A stretch of DNA of 20,493 bases from CAZGOM01 sp964542875 (GTDB lineage Bacteria > Planctomycetota > Phycisphaerae > Phycisphaerales > Phycisphaeraceae). This document shows, in pieces, positions 14,510-20,493 of the stretch. Where the stretch lies: positions 1 to 20,493 of the forward strand of contig CAZIWA010000104.1 of assembly GCA_964542875.1 (NCBI GenBank). The letters are read 5' to 3'. Under the pieces are notes generated by a model. The model made no database searches. It saw only the letters and a list, made by a program, of their open reading frames with translations, and was not told the origin of the DNA. The first letter of the stretch is position 1; every line of letters begins with the position of its first letter. The position numbers were made by a program, and so were the translations under genes.

Positions 14510-14536
14510 GGGAGCCGGCGGGACGCCGGCGCTCCC
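14510..14536. repeat. GC-rich hairpin repeat ('AGVPPA' phrase)
   Basis: GGGAGCCGGCG, loop GGA, CGCCGGCGCTCCC: an 11-bp stem with a two-base bulge. Minus-strand translation gives SAGVPPAP, a spurious peptide I associate with a repeat family common in planctomycetes and Verrucomicrobia. It argues that the upstream extension of the hydrolase ORF is not coding. Confidence 0.6.
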
Positions 14537-14544
14537 GGTGCAGG

Positions 14545-14580
14545 CGCAGAATCCGACATGCACCCAATTGCCCTGGGAGG
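14545..14580 (-). repeat. Partial dispersed repeat, copy R3
   Basis: Contains CGCAGAATCCG (inverted relative to R2) and ATTGCCCTGGG (same orientation as R2), so it is a rearranged or partial relative of R2. It lies just upstream of the hydrolase gene. Confidence 0.45.
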
Positions 14581-14644
14581 ACCAGTCCCCGAAGACGAGG
14601 ATGGGGGGAGTGTGAGTAAGATGGCGGGGGTGGTATTCGTTCCT

Positions 14645-14648
14645 GAGG
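14645..14648 (+). promoter_or_regulatory. Ribosome binding site that decides the hydrolase start
   Basis: GAGG with eight bases to GTG 14657. This selects GTG 14657 over ATG 14666 (17 nt away) and over the much longer frame from 14504, which begins in repeat DNA. Confidence 0.6.
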
Positions 14649-14656
14649 TGCAGCGC

Positions 14657-16594
14657 GTGAGATTGATGGAAAGATTGGCCTGGGTGTGGCTGATTTGCGG
14701 CGTTGTGCTGCTGGGGGGATGCACGCAGAAGCTGACGATGGTTCGCGTGGACGAGGCGAGCCTTTATACGGGGACGGGCAAGAATGTGATCAGCACGCAT
14801 GCGCCAAGTGTGGCGACGAAGGTGGTGCTGGGTGAGTTTGGGCTCAGGTCACTTTACTGGGAAGACCCGGACCAGGCTTTGCGGGAGCTGTATCAGGCTT
14901 ACCTGACCAGGCAACGGCCTGACATGCTGGTGGCGCTGGCGGAGCTGTGCTACGACCAGGCGCGCAACCGGCCGATGACGCGCACGCGACGGGCGGACTA
15001 CGACGCTTCGTGTGCGCTGGCTGCGTATACGGTGCTGATCCAGACGCAGGAATCGCGCATGCCGGTGGTGACGCTGGAGCGGATTCGGCTGGCGCGCGAG
15101 TTGTACAACCGGAGTCTGGCGTGGGTGCTGATCGACCCGGTGCGCAAGCTTCGGCGCGATGTGCCGCTGAACGTGGTGTATGCGGACTGCGTGGTGGATA
15201 TGCGGCTGGTGGAGAGCCATGTGACGCATCTGCGTGCGGAGGCGGATACGTTTGCGCATCCATATGAAATCATGGTGCTGGGGCTGCGTTCACGGGTGGA
15301 GACGCAGGGGATCGGCGCGCCGCTGATCGGGATGCGCAAGGCGGACCCGTTTAATGAAGACCCGCTTGAGGCCTATATGCTGGCGGGGCGGGTGTGTTAT
15401 CCGGTGGTGGCGGTGATGTCGTTTGGCGATGGGCTGGCCAGGCCGCTGCCGAGGCGGATGTATGGCGATGTGAAGCTGTACAACGCGCAGGCGAGCGATA
15501 CCGTGCCGTTTGGAAAATACAACGATGTGCCGGCGCAGATCAATTACACGGTGCCGATTGCGATCATGCTGGAAGACCAGCCGAGGTTGTGGATTCTGGG
15601 CGGGCTTTTAAGCCCTGCGGACTGGGAGCGGCAGAGCGGGCTGTTTATGGGACAGCCGTACCAGAAGGGGAAGATTCCCGTGGTGCTGGTGCATGGGCTG
15701 GCTTCGAGTTACCACATCTGGCTGGATATGGCCAACGAACTCCGGGCCGATCCGGTGCTCAGGAAGCATTACCAGTTCTGGATCTATTCCTACTTCACGG
15801 GTAGCCCGGTGGAGTATTCGGCGTACCGGTTTCGGCTGCAACTCAAGGCGGTGCATGAGCAGGTGCAACGCAGCTATGGGCCTGATGAGGCCGCGGAGCG
15901 CATGGTGATCGTCGGGCACAGCATGGGCGGGCTGCTTTCAAGGACCGCGGTGCAGCAGAGCAGCCCGGACTTGCTGGGCGTGTATCTCAAGCGCCAGACG
16001 CCGGGGTTTCTGGAGAGCAAGGCGCTGTCGACGCGGTTGTCGGAAGATTCACGGGCGCAGCTTTCCAGGTGGCTGACTTACAGCCCGCTGTCGTTTGTGA
16101 AGCGGGTGGTGTTTATCGCGGTGCCGCATCGGGGATCGGATATCGCGGATTCGATGTTCGGCCGAACGATCTCCAGCATGGTGGCGGTGCCCGATGGGGT
16201 GATGTCGTTTTCCGGGCAGGTGTTTGAAGGGTTGTTTGACCCCAAGAGCGTGGAGATCCGGCAAGTGGGCAAGCGGTACTACACGGGGATCGACTCGCTT
16301 TCATCGCAGGACCCGGTGCTGCGCGCGGGTGTAGAGCAGGCGTTTGCCAAGGATGTGCGGCTGAACTCGATCGTGGGGAATGTGTACACGGAGCGCAAGG
16401 ATAAGAAGCTCTGGACCGACAGGGTGGTGCCGTACGACAGCGCGCATCTGGTGCCGGCAGAGAGCGAGCGGGTGGTGCCGTATGCGCACAGCATGACGGG
16501 GAAGGACCTGGTGATCGAAGAGGTGCGGCGGATTCTGCTTTTAAATCTGGTGAGCGAAGGAAAGGCGGAGGTGGTGGAAGGGGTGAAGGAATAG
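14657..16594 (+). CDS. Lipoprotein alpha/beta-hydrolase (lipase/esterase-like)
   Basis: A 645-aa predicted lipoprotein: signal WVWLICGVVLLGGC with lipobox Cys22. The N-terminal ~320 residues are helical then mixed and carry no motif I recognise. The C-terminal half is an alpha/beta-hydrolase: PVVLVHGLASSYHIW supplies the oxyanion His346-Gly347, GHSMGG supplies nucleophile Ser422, and the likely acid and base are Asp588 (WTDRVVPYDSAH) and His611 (YAHSMTG). IAVPHRGSDIAD is typical of lipase-like members. It should act at the outer membrane or in the periplasm on an ester substrate; the substrate is unknown. GTG 14657 is used because of its ribosome binding site. It is a single gene between repeat-rich gaps, with no obvious terminator. 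Confidence 0.85.
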   Translation: MRLMERLAWVWLICGVVLLGGCTQKLTMVRVDEASLYTGTGKNVISTHAPSVATKVVLGEFGLRSLYWEDPDQALRELYQAYLTRQRPDMLVALAELCYDQARNRPMTRTRRADYDASCALAAYTVLIQTQESRMPVVTLERIRLARELYNRSLAWVLIDPVRKLRRDVPLNVVYADCVVDMRLVESHVTHLRAEADTFAHPYEIMVLGLRSRVETQGIGAPLIGMRKADPFNEDPLEAYMLAGRVCYPVVAVMSFGDGLARPLPRRMYGDVKLYNAQASDTVPFGKYNDVPAQINYTVPIAIMLEDQPRLWILGGLLSPADWERQSGLFMGQPYQKGKIPVVLVHGLASSYHIWLDMANELRADPVLRKHYQFWIYSYFTGSPVEYSAYRFRLQLKAVHEQVQRSYGPDEAAERMVIVGHSMGGLLSRTAVQQSSPDLLGVYLKRQTPGFLESKALSTRLSEDSRAQLSRWLTYSPLSFVKRVVFIAVPHRGSDIADSMFGRTISSMVAVPDGVMSFSGQVFEGLFDPKSVEIRQVGKRYYTGIDSLSSQDPVLRAGVEQAFAKDVRLNSIVGNVYTERKDKKLWTDRVVPYDSAHLVPAESERVVPYAHSMTGKDLVIEEVRRILLLNLVSEGKAEVVEGVKE

Positions 16595-16856
16595 GCGGGG
16601 ATGTGCTGGGGGAAGCGTTTTGAGGAACGTTTTTAAAGATGAGATGTTCAGGATTTACACGATGGCTTTTGGCGGACAGGAGATGCGAGGGTCGTTCGGG
16701 CGTGGTGGTAAGAGTTGAGGTTGAGTGGATGTGTGGGCGGCCTCGCCCCTGCCCTCTCCAAAGGGAGAGGGTAAGAACAGATGAGACGCTGGAGCGCTGA
16801 CAAGACAGCCCATGTCAATCAGATTTTCTCAGTGGTGCGTTGGGATGTTCGAGGGT
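16595..16856. other. Intergenic region with one short hairpin
   Basis: No gene supported. It contains CCCTCTCC (16752-16759) and GGAGAGGG (16764-16771), an 8-bp inverted repeat of a kind common between bacterial genes. It separates convergent genes, but there is no T run, so termination is unproven. Confidence 0.5.
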
Positions 16857-17660
16857 TTATTCAGCGAGCTGGATGATGGCGTTTTGGACGTTTTCGATGC
16901 GGATGGGTTTGGCGTAGTGGTTGACGGTGATGTCGCTGGAGAGCGGGGTGGGGACGTTGACGATGAATTCCACCCAGTTGGGGGCGTTGAAGGCGGAGTA
17001 GGCCAGATCGAGGCAGCCGACGAGGCTTTCTTCCTTGGCCAGACGCTCCGGAGAGAGGTCGGGCAGGAGGAGCGCGCCGGTGTCGGTCTGGAAGACGTTT
17101 TCCCGCTCGGAGTAGTTGATGGTTTTGACGGGATGGTCGATGACGACGTGCCAATCGCCGGATTGGTATTGGGTGTGGGAGATCAAGGGGAGTTCACTCT
17201 TGATGCCTTCAATGATCTCCGCGGTGGTCTTTAAGACCTTGCCGGGAACGGCGCGGAAGGTGAGCGAGGATGTGGCCCAAGCTTCCTTAACCAGGCCGAC
17301 CTGGCGCTCCGGCTGGGGGCCGAGGCTGGCGGGGTTGCGCATGACGCCCATGTTCTTTTTCTGCCAGTTTTTGATGATCAAAAAGTCATGGTCAGAGACG
17401 ATGGGCTTAAAGTCGGCATTGGGGAGGAGCCAGAGGTCCTTATCGCTGCCGACGCGCTCGGTTTTGCAGGAAGCGCCAAGGCCGTAGACGCGGGCGACGC
17501 CGGTCTTTTTGTTGGTGAGGGCCAGCCGGCATTCCATGTTGATGCGGACGTTGTTTTCCGTGGTGGGCATCTTGTGGGAGAGGGTGATGGCGGGCTGGGT
17601 GAGCAGGTCGACGCGGAAGCGGAAATAAGAGCGGTTGAAGTCGTATGTGGTGGTATTCAT
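16857..17660 (-). CDS. Protein of unknown function
   Basis: I do not recognise this 267-aa protein. It has no signal peptide, no membrane segment and no repeat, so it is predicted to be a soluble cytoplasmic protein of mixed alpha/beta character. The start MNTTTYDFNRSYFRFRVDLL has alternating hydrophobic residues suggesting beta strands. DWHVVIDHPVKTINYSERENVFQTDTGALLLPDL, read in parts, and NWVEFIVNVPTPL near the C-terminus look well conserved in character but match no motif I can name. Coding is likely: the frame is long, its codon use resembles its neighbours, and TATAAT sits eight bases before the ATG. It is convergent with the hydrolase gene and about 118 nt downstream of the nucleosidase gene on the same strand, but has its own promoter. 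Confidence 0.75.
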   Translation of the reverse strand: MNTTTYDFNRSYFRFRVDLLTQPAITLSHKMPTTENNVRINMECRLALTNKKTGVARVYGLGASCKTERVGSDKDLWLLPNADFKPIVSDHDFLIIKNWQKKNMGVMRNPASLGPQPERQVGLVKEAWATSSLTFRAVPGKVLKTTAEIIEGIKSELPLISHTQYQSGDWHVVIDHPVKTINYSERENVFQTDTGALLLPDLSPERLAKEESLVGCLDLAYSAFNAPNWVEFIVNVPTPLSSDITVNHYAKPIRIENVQNAIIQLAE

Positions 17661-17668
17661 GGGCGGGG

Positions 17669-17696
17669 ATTATAACTGATATGTTAGTTTTGAAAA
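17669..17696 (-). promoter_or_regulatory. Promoter of the unknown gene
   Basis: On the minus strand TTTTCA (17696-17691), 16-nt spacer, TATAAT (17674-17669, exact -10 consensus). The ATG begins eight bases after the -10, giving a leader of zero to two bases. No Shine-Dalgarno site is present. Confidence 0.6.
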
Positions 17697-17778
17697 GATC
17701 GAGGGAGAGGTATGTCAGAAGTCAGGCGTTAGAGGTCGGATGTGGGAGGGGGGGTCTTCTCTTGAGGGAGAAGGGGTT

Positions 17779-18504
17779 TCAGGCGAGGGATTGGATTTTT
17801 TTGACAAGGGCGAGAGAGAGGGCGTCGGAGGCGGATTTGGCGTGGCGGCCGAGTGTGAGGAGGGTGGCGATGCGCCAGGGGCGTTTGGCGAGGGAGCCGG
17901 CGAGGCCCAGGGGGCGGACTTCGCCGTCGGGGTTGATCCAGTTACCGGCCTCGGCGGGGAGTGCGAAGTCGTGGGGGTCGCTGATGGCGCGCAGGGAGAT
18001 GAAGGGGGTGTTGAGGTGGGAGCAGGTTTCGGCGATCCAGTAGGTTTCCATGTCGACCAGGGGGCAGCCGGTGAGTTTGAGCAGGCGGGCTTTATCGGCG
18101 ATGCCTTCGATGAGCCGGTCTGCGGAGAGGAGCGAGTGCGGGGACTCGTGGGTGGGAGGGACGTGGATGCGCAGGGGGTTTGGGGAGGCGGTGTCGGTGA
18201 GCTGGTAGGCGATGCCGGAGGCTTTCATGACGGTTTGGATCTGGACGACGTTGCCGGGTTTGAGGGATTGGGAGAGTCCGCCTGAGAACCCGACGCCGAT
18301 GAGCGCGGAGGGTTGGTATTCCCGGATGATTTGGGCGGCGGTGTCGCCGGCTTTGTCGCCGCCGATGCCGGAGATGCGGGCGACGATCTGGCGTCCCTGA
18401 AATTCGCCTATGAAAAGCCCGTGGCCTTTTCGCTTAAGGCCCAGGGCGGTGAGGCCGGGCTGGACTTCACGGCGGATGGCGGCGATGAGGGCGAGGGGGG
18501 GCAT
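17779..18504 (-). CDS. Nucleoside phosphorylase/nucleosidase family protein (MTAN/HpnG-like)
   Basis: A 241-aa member of the purine phosphorylase/nucleosidase superfamily, which cleaves N-glycosidic bonds (MTA/SAH nucleosidase, futalosine hydrolase, hopanoid HpnG). Motifs seen: AAIRREV with Glu13 (MTAN Glu12), GVGFSGGL (70-77), VDMET with Glu153 (MTAN Glu174), and RAISDPHDF with Asp176 (MTAN Asp197). The end, ALPAEAGNW to LTLGRHAKSASDAL, resembles HpnG-type phosphorylases more than classic MTAN, but hopanoid genes are not present here. It has no signal peptide and is cytoplasmic. The dehydrogenase gene lies 73 nt upstream on the same strand, possibly one transcript. The start ATG has no ribosome binding site; upstream is a C-rich tandem repeat. 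The exact substrate is unresolved. Confidence 0.82.
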   Translation of the reverse strand: MPPLALIAAIRREVQPGLTALGLKRKGHGLFIGEFQGRQIVARISGIGGDKAGDTAAQIIREYQPSALIGVGFSGGLSQSLKPGNVVQIQTVMKASGIAYQLTDTASPNPLRIHVPPTHESPHSLLSADRLIEGIADKARLLKLTGCPLVDMETYWIAETCSHLNTPFISLRAISDPHDFALPAEAGNWINPDGEVRPLGLAGSLAKRPWRIATLLTLGRHAKSASDALSLALVKKIQSLA

Positions 18505-18509
18505 GGGAA

Positions 18510-18537
18510 GGGTCTGGGGTCTAGGGTCTGGGGTCTG
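18510..18537. repeat. Two tandem 14-bp units
   Basis: GGGTCTGGGGTCTA followed by GGGTCTGGGGTCTG, differing at the last base. Each unit is itself built of GGGTCT-type halves. It fills half of the gap between the dehydrogenase and nucleosidase genes and resembles the GTCTGGGGCCTGG flanks of element B. Confidence 0.75.
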
Positions 18538-18577
18538 AGGGAGAAGGACAGACCGTGGCCCAAGACGGAGATTGTTT

Positions 18578-19552
18578 TCAGTTGACGACGTTGGTGGGGG
18601 TGCCGGCGAGGTAGGCCTTGATGTTGTCGGCGGTCATCTGGAGGAGGCGTTTGCGGGCTTCGACGCTGGCCCAGGCGACGTGGGGGGTGATGATGCAGTT
18701 GGGGGCGCTCAGGAGCGGGTTGTCGGCTTTGGGAGGCTCGGCGGAGAGGACGTCGAGGCCGGCGCCGGCGATTTGTTTTTGCTTGAGGGCGTTGGCGAGG
18801 GCGGGTTCGTCAATGAGCGGGCCGCGGCCGGTGTTGATGAGGAACGCGGAGCGCTTCATTTTGGAAAGCCGGTCGGCGTTGACCATCTGCCTGGTGGAAT
18901 CCGTCAGCGGGCAGTGGAGGGAGATGACGTCCGCGGTGGCGAAGAGCTCGTCGACGGAGAGCCAGGTGATGTCAATGCCGGGGATTTTGGTGGTGGCCAT
19001 GGAGCGCTGGTGGGAGGCGGCGATCTTCATGCCCAGGGCAGAGGCGATCTGGGCGACCTGCTTGCCGATGGTGCCCATGCCGACGACGCCGAAGGTTTTG
19101 CCGGAGAGCTCGGTGATGGGGCCGACGGTGAAGCAGAAGTCCGGTGAGCGGGACCATCCGCCATCGGAGACGGCGCGGGCGTGGCGGGAGGTGTGGTTGG
19201 CGTGTTCAAGCAGGAGGGCGAAGACGAGCTGAGCGACGGAGGGGGTGGAGTAGCCGGGGACGTTGGTGACGGTGACGCCGAACTTGCGGGCGGCGGGGAG
19301 GTCGACAATGTTGGTGCCGGTGGCGGTGACGCCGATGTATTTGAGGCCGGCGGCGGCGAGTTTTTCGAGCGTGGGGGCCTGGAGCTGGCACTTGTTGGTG
19401 AGGACGATGGGTGCGCCGGAGGCGACGCGGAGGATGTCGTTGATGGAGGTGCGGTCGAAGGTTTCGAGTTGGCCGACCGCCTGGAGGGGGGTGTAGTCGA
19501 TATCGCCGGGATTTGCGGGGTATGCGTCGAGGTAGACGATGCGTGGATTCAT
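18578..19552 (-). CDS. D-isomer specific 2-hydroxyacid dehydrogenase (glycerate dehydrogenase-like)
   Basis: NAD(P)-dependent cytoplasmic oxidoreductase of the D-2-hydroxyacid dehydrogenase family, most like glycerate dehydrogenase/hydroxypyruvate reductase. The 324-aa length is usual. The Rossmann motif is GVVGMGTIG (Gly158, Gly160, Gly163). The catalytic Arg243 (INTGRGPLID), Glu272 (DVLSAEPP) and His291 (ITPHVAWAS) are all present, and ATGTNIVDL and NVPGYSTPSVAQ near 77-108 are typical substrate-domain sequences. Start ATG 19552 gives the standard N-terminus MNPRIVYLDAYP. No Shine-Dalgarno site is seen, and a weak CATAAG (-10-like) lies nine bases upstream. It is followed by the nucleosidase gene 73 nt downstream. 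Hydroxypyruvate/glyoxylate specificity is inference. Confidence 0.92.
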   Translation of the reverse strand: MNPRIVYLDAYPANPGDIDYTPLQAVGQLETFDRTSINDILRVASGAPIVLTNKCQLQAPTLEKLAAAGLKYIGVTATGTNIVDLPAARKFGVTVTNVPGYSTPSVAQLVFALLLEHANHTSRHARAVSDGGWSRSPDFCFTVGPITELSGKTFGVVGMGTIGKQVAQIASALGMKIAASHQRSMATTKIPGIDITWLSVDELFATADVISLHCPLTDSTRQMVNADRLSKMKRSAFLINTGRGPLIDEPALANALKQKQIAGAGLDVLSAEPPKADNPLLSAPNCIITPHVAWASVEARKRLLQMTADNIKAYLAGTPTNVVN

Positions 19553-19714
19553 GGAGGTGGCCTTATGGAAGGTTTTTCTGAGGGTGAATATGTTAGCACG
19601 GGTGGTTTGGGCGGTTAAGCGGGATTGTTTGTAATTATTTTATAGTTAACCATTGATTTTTTAGAAATGGGATTTAGAATTGTGTTGGTGACAGAGAAGC
19701 GTTGGCCATTCAGG

Positions 19715-19730
19715 CACGAAGACACGAAGG
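19715..19730 (+). repeat. CACGAAGA/CACGAAGG tandem 8-mer
   Basis: Two adjacent 8-base units, CACGAAGA and CACGAAGG. Same kind of motif as the GCGAAG repeat about 120 bp to the right. Confidence 0.6.
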
Positions 19731-19840
19731 GGAAGTAAGAGAAGGGGAGGTTGTGTTGTTTTGGGGGTTGGGGAGGATCGATTTGGACGAAGGTTTGTGG
19801 GGGTTTTAAGAGGGGATGCGCGGAAGATGAAGAGCAGATT

Positions 19841-19874
19841 CTTAACCGCGAAGTCGCGAAGACGCGAAGTTAAG
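19841..19874 (+). repeat. GCGAAGNC tandem repeat bracketed by an inverted repeat
   Basis: GCGAAGTC, GCGAAGAC, GCGAAG (19848-19869) in an 8-bp period, enclosed by CTTAAC (19841-19846) and GTTAAG (19869-19874). I associate this phrase with intergenic DNA of planctomycetes and Verrucomicrobia; its function is unknown. Confidence 0.65.
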
Positions 19875-20240
19875 AAGCTCAAAAAGCAGGGTCAGGAAAA
19901 AGGGGAAGGTATGAACTAGACGAAATTGGGTCGTTACGGGTTGGGTGGCGTTGGTGTGGGCGCGTGCAAGAGGCTTTAAAAGTGTTTTTAACCCCGGGTG
20001 TCGCTCGAAGACTCGATGAGGCGGAGAGCACCGGTTTGGAGGTGAGGCGTGGTTGGTGATTCAAGTGTCGGCGGGCGAGGGGTGCGGCGTGGTGGGCCTC
20101 GGGGACTCGGCGCCACCCTACGGCTGCGGGTTTGCGCCTCGATGGGGCGGGGAAAAACGCAGATAGAAGAGAAAGACATGCTCATGCGGACGAGAGTATG
20201 GCACGCGGATTGATGGGGGAGGGAACGGTGTTTGGGTGGG

Positions 20241-20493
20241 TTATTCGGGTTCGTCGTTGGGGTCGATGTCCGGGCGGGAGGGCTGATATTGGGTGCGGAG
20301 CCACATTGCATTGGCCATGACGCAGAGGGTGCTAAGGGACATGGCGATGGGGGCGATGAGGGGGTGGAGCCAGCCGACGGCGGCGATGGGGATGAGGAGG
20401 AGGTTGTAGGCGGTGGCCCAGAAGAGGCCCATCTGGACGCGGTAGCGGGTCATGCGGGAGAGGCGTACGAGCTCGATCAAGCTCCAGAGGCCG
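20241..20493 (-). CDS. Metal-transporting P-type ATPase, C-terminal fragment (runs off window)
   Basis: Only the last ~83 codons are inside the window; the frame continues past its right edge, so the apparent start near 20480 is not real. The sequence resembles the end of P1B-type (copper/heavy-metal) ATPases: SLIELVRLSRMTRYRVQMGLFWATAYN, then LLLIPIAAVG (a membrane helix), then IAPIAMSLSTLCVMANAMWLR (the last membrane helix). The helix-to-cytoplasm LFWAxxYN and MSLSTxxVxxNAxWLR patterns are diagnostic of this class. The final ~17 residues are acidic and Pro-rich with few metal-binding candidates. The ion cannot be decided, because the CPC-type motif and P-domain lie outside. Confidence 0.88.
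   Translation of the reverse strand, partial: GLWSLIELVRLSRMTRYRVQMGLFWATAYNLLLIPIAAVGWLHPLIAPIAMSLSTLCVMANAMWLRTQYQPSRPDIDPNDEPE

Larger units (their letters stand above)
19553..20240. other. 688-bp non-coding stretch
   Basis: No convincing gene on either strand. It starts with an AT-rich patch (about 19625-19680), unusual for this window, followed by short repeats at 19715-19730 and 19841-19874. The right half has GC-rich phrases such as CGCCACCCTACGGC (20110-20123), and GAGCACCGGTTTG near 20026-20038, which also occurs near 349-361. No tRNA, CRISPR or riboswitch was recognised. Confidence 0.5.

Noticed and set aside
14504..14656. Upstream extension of the hydrolase ORF as part of the protein
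   Set aside because: It begins in a dispersed GC hairpin repeat, has no ribosome binding site, and would bury the lipoprotein signal about 50 residues inside.
19553..20240. CRISPR array or tRNA in the long non-coding stretch
   Set aside because: The repeats are 8-base units without regular spacers, and no cloverleaf or TTCGA-type T-arm arrangement was found.

Overview
The window looks like chromosomal DNA of a GC-rich Gram-negative bacterium. The envelope genes show this: two lipoprotein signals, a tripartite RND efflux system and a Sec-exported peroxidase. I think Planctomycetota is the most likely phylum, possibly a Phycisphaerae-like lineage. The reasons are several short palindromic intergenic phrases that I associate with planctomycete and verrucomicrobial genomes (translating as 'LARRASEG' or 'AGVPPA'-like peptides), scattered single genes instead of long operons, and weak use of Shine-Dalgarno sites. 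This placement is inference; no rRNA or marker phylogeny is available here.

Layout. 1-1674: panD (minus strand) and a small DUF1232/YkvA membrane protein (plus strand) share a divergent promoter region. Two copies of a ~205 bp structured element with terminal inverted repeats (101-304 and 1334-1539) bracket them. 1675-3069: two tandem glutathione-peroxidase-like genes, the first cytoplasmic and the second with a signal peptide, each followed by an intrinsic terminator. 3153-6035: a large GH106-like glycoside hydrolase. 6262-7146: atpG, the F1-ATPase gamma subunit, standing alone with its own promoter and terminator. 7267-14229 (minus): a compact marR / RND pump / membrane-fusion protein / TolC-like lipoprotein operon, transcribed in that order. 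A dyad over the marR promoter and start codon suggests autoregulation. 14657-16594 (plus): a lipoprotein alpha/beta-hydrolase. 16857-19552 (minus): an unrecognised protein, an MTAN/HpnG-like nucleosidase and a D-2-hydroxyacid dehydrogenase. 19553-20240: a non-coding stretch with short repeats. 20241-20493 (minus): the C-terminus of a metal-type P-type ATPase that runs off the window.

How the genes fit together. The only clear multi-gene functional unit is the efflux operon: the RND and adaptor genes overlap by ATGA, the TolC gene follows after 19 nt, and a MarR repressor is at the 5' end. The two peroxidases form a likely cytoplasm/envelope pair against peroxides. The other genes are single-gene units of core metabolism or carbohydrate degradation.

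Most worth a second look: the paired structured elements with compensatory hairpins; a recurring arrangement in which a -10 hexamer sits 6-10 nt upstream of the ATG, implying leaderless or ultra-short-leader mRNAs; an RND pump with an extra membrane segment between its halves; and the orphan atpG. I did not find a convincing new defence system or mobile-element cargo.
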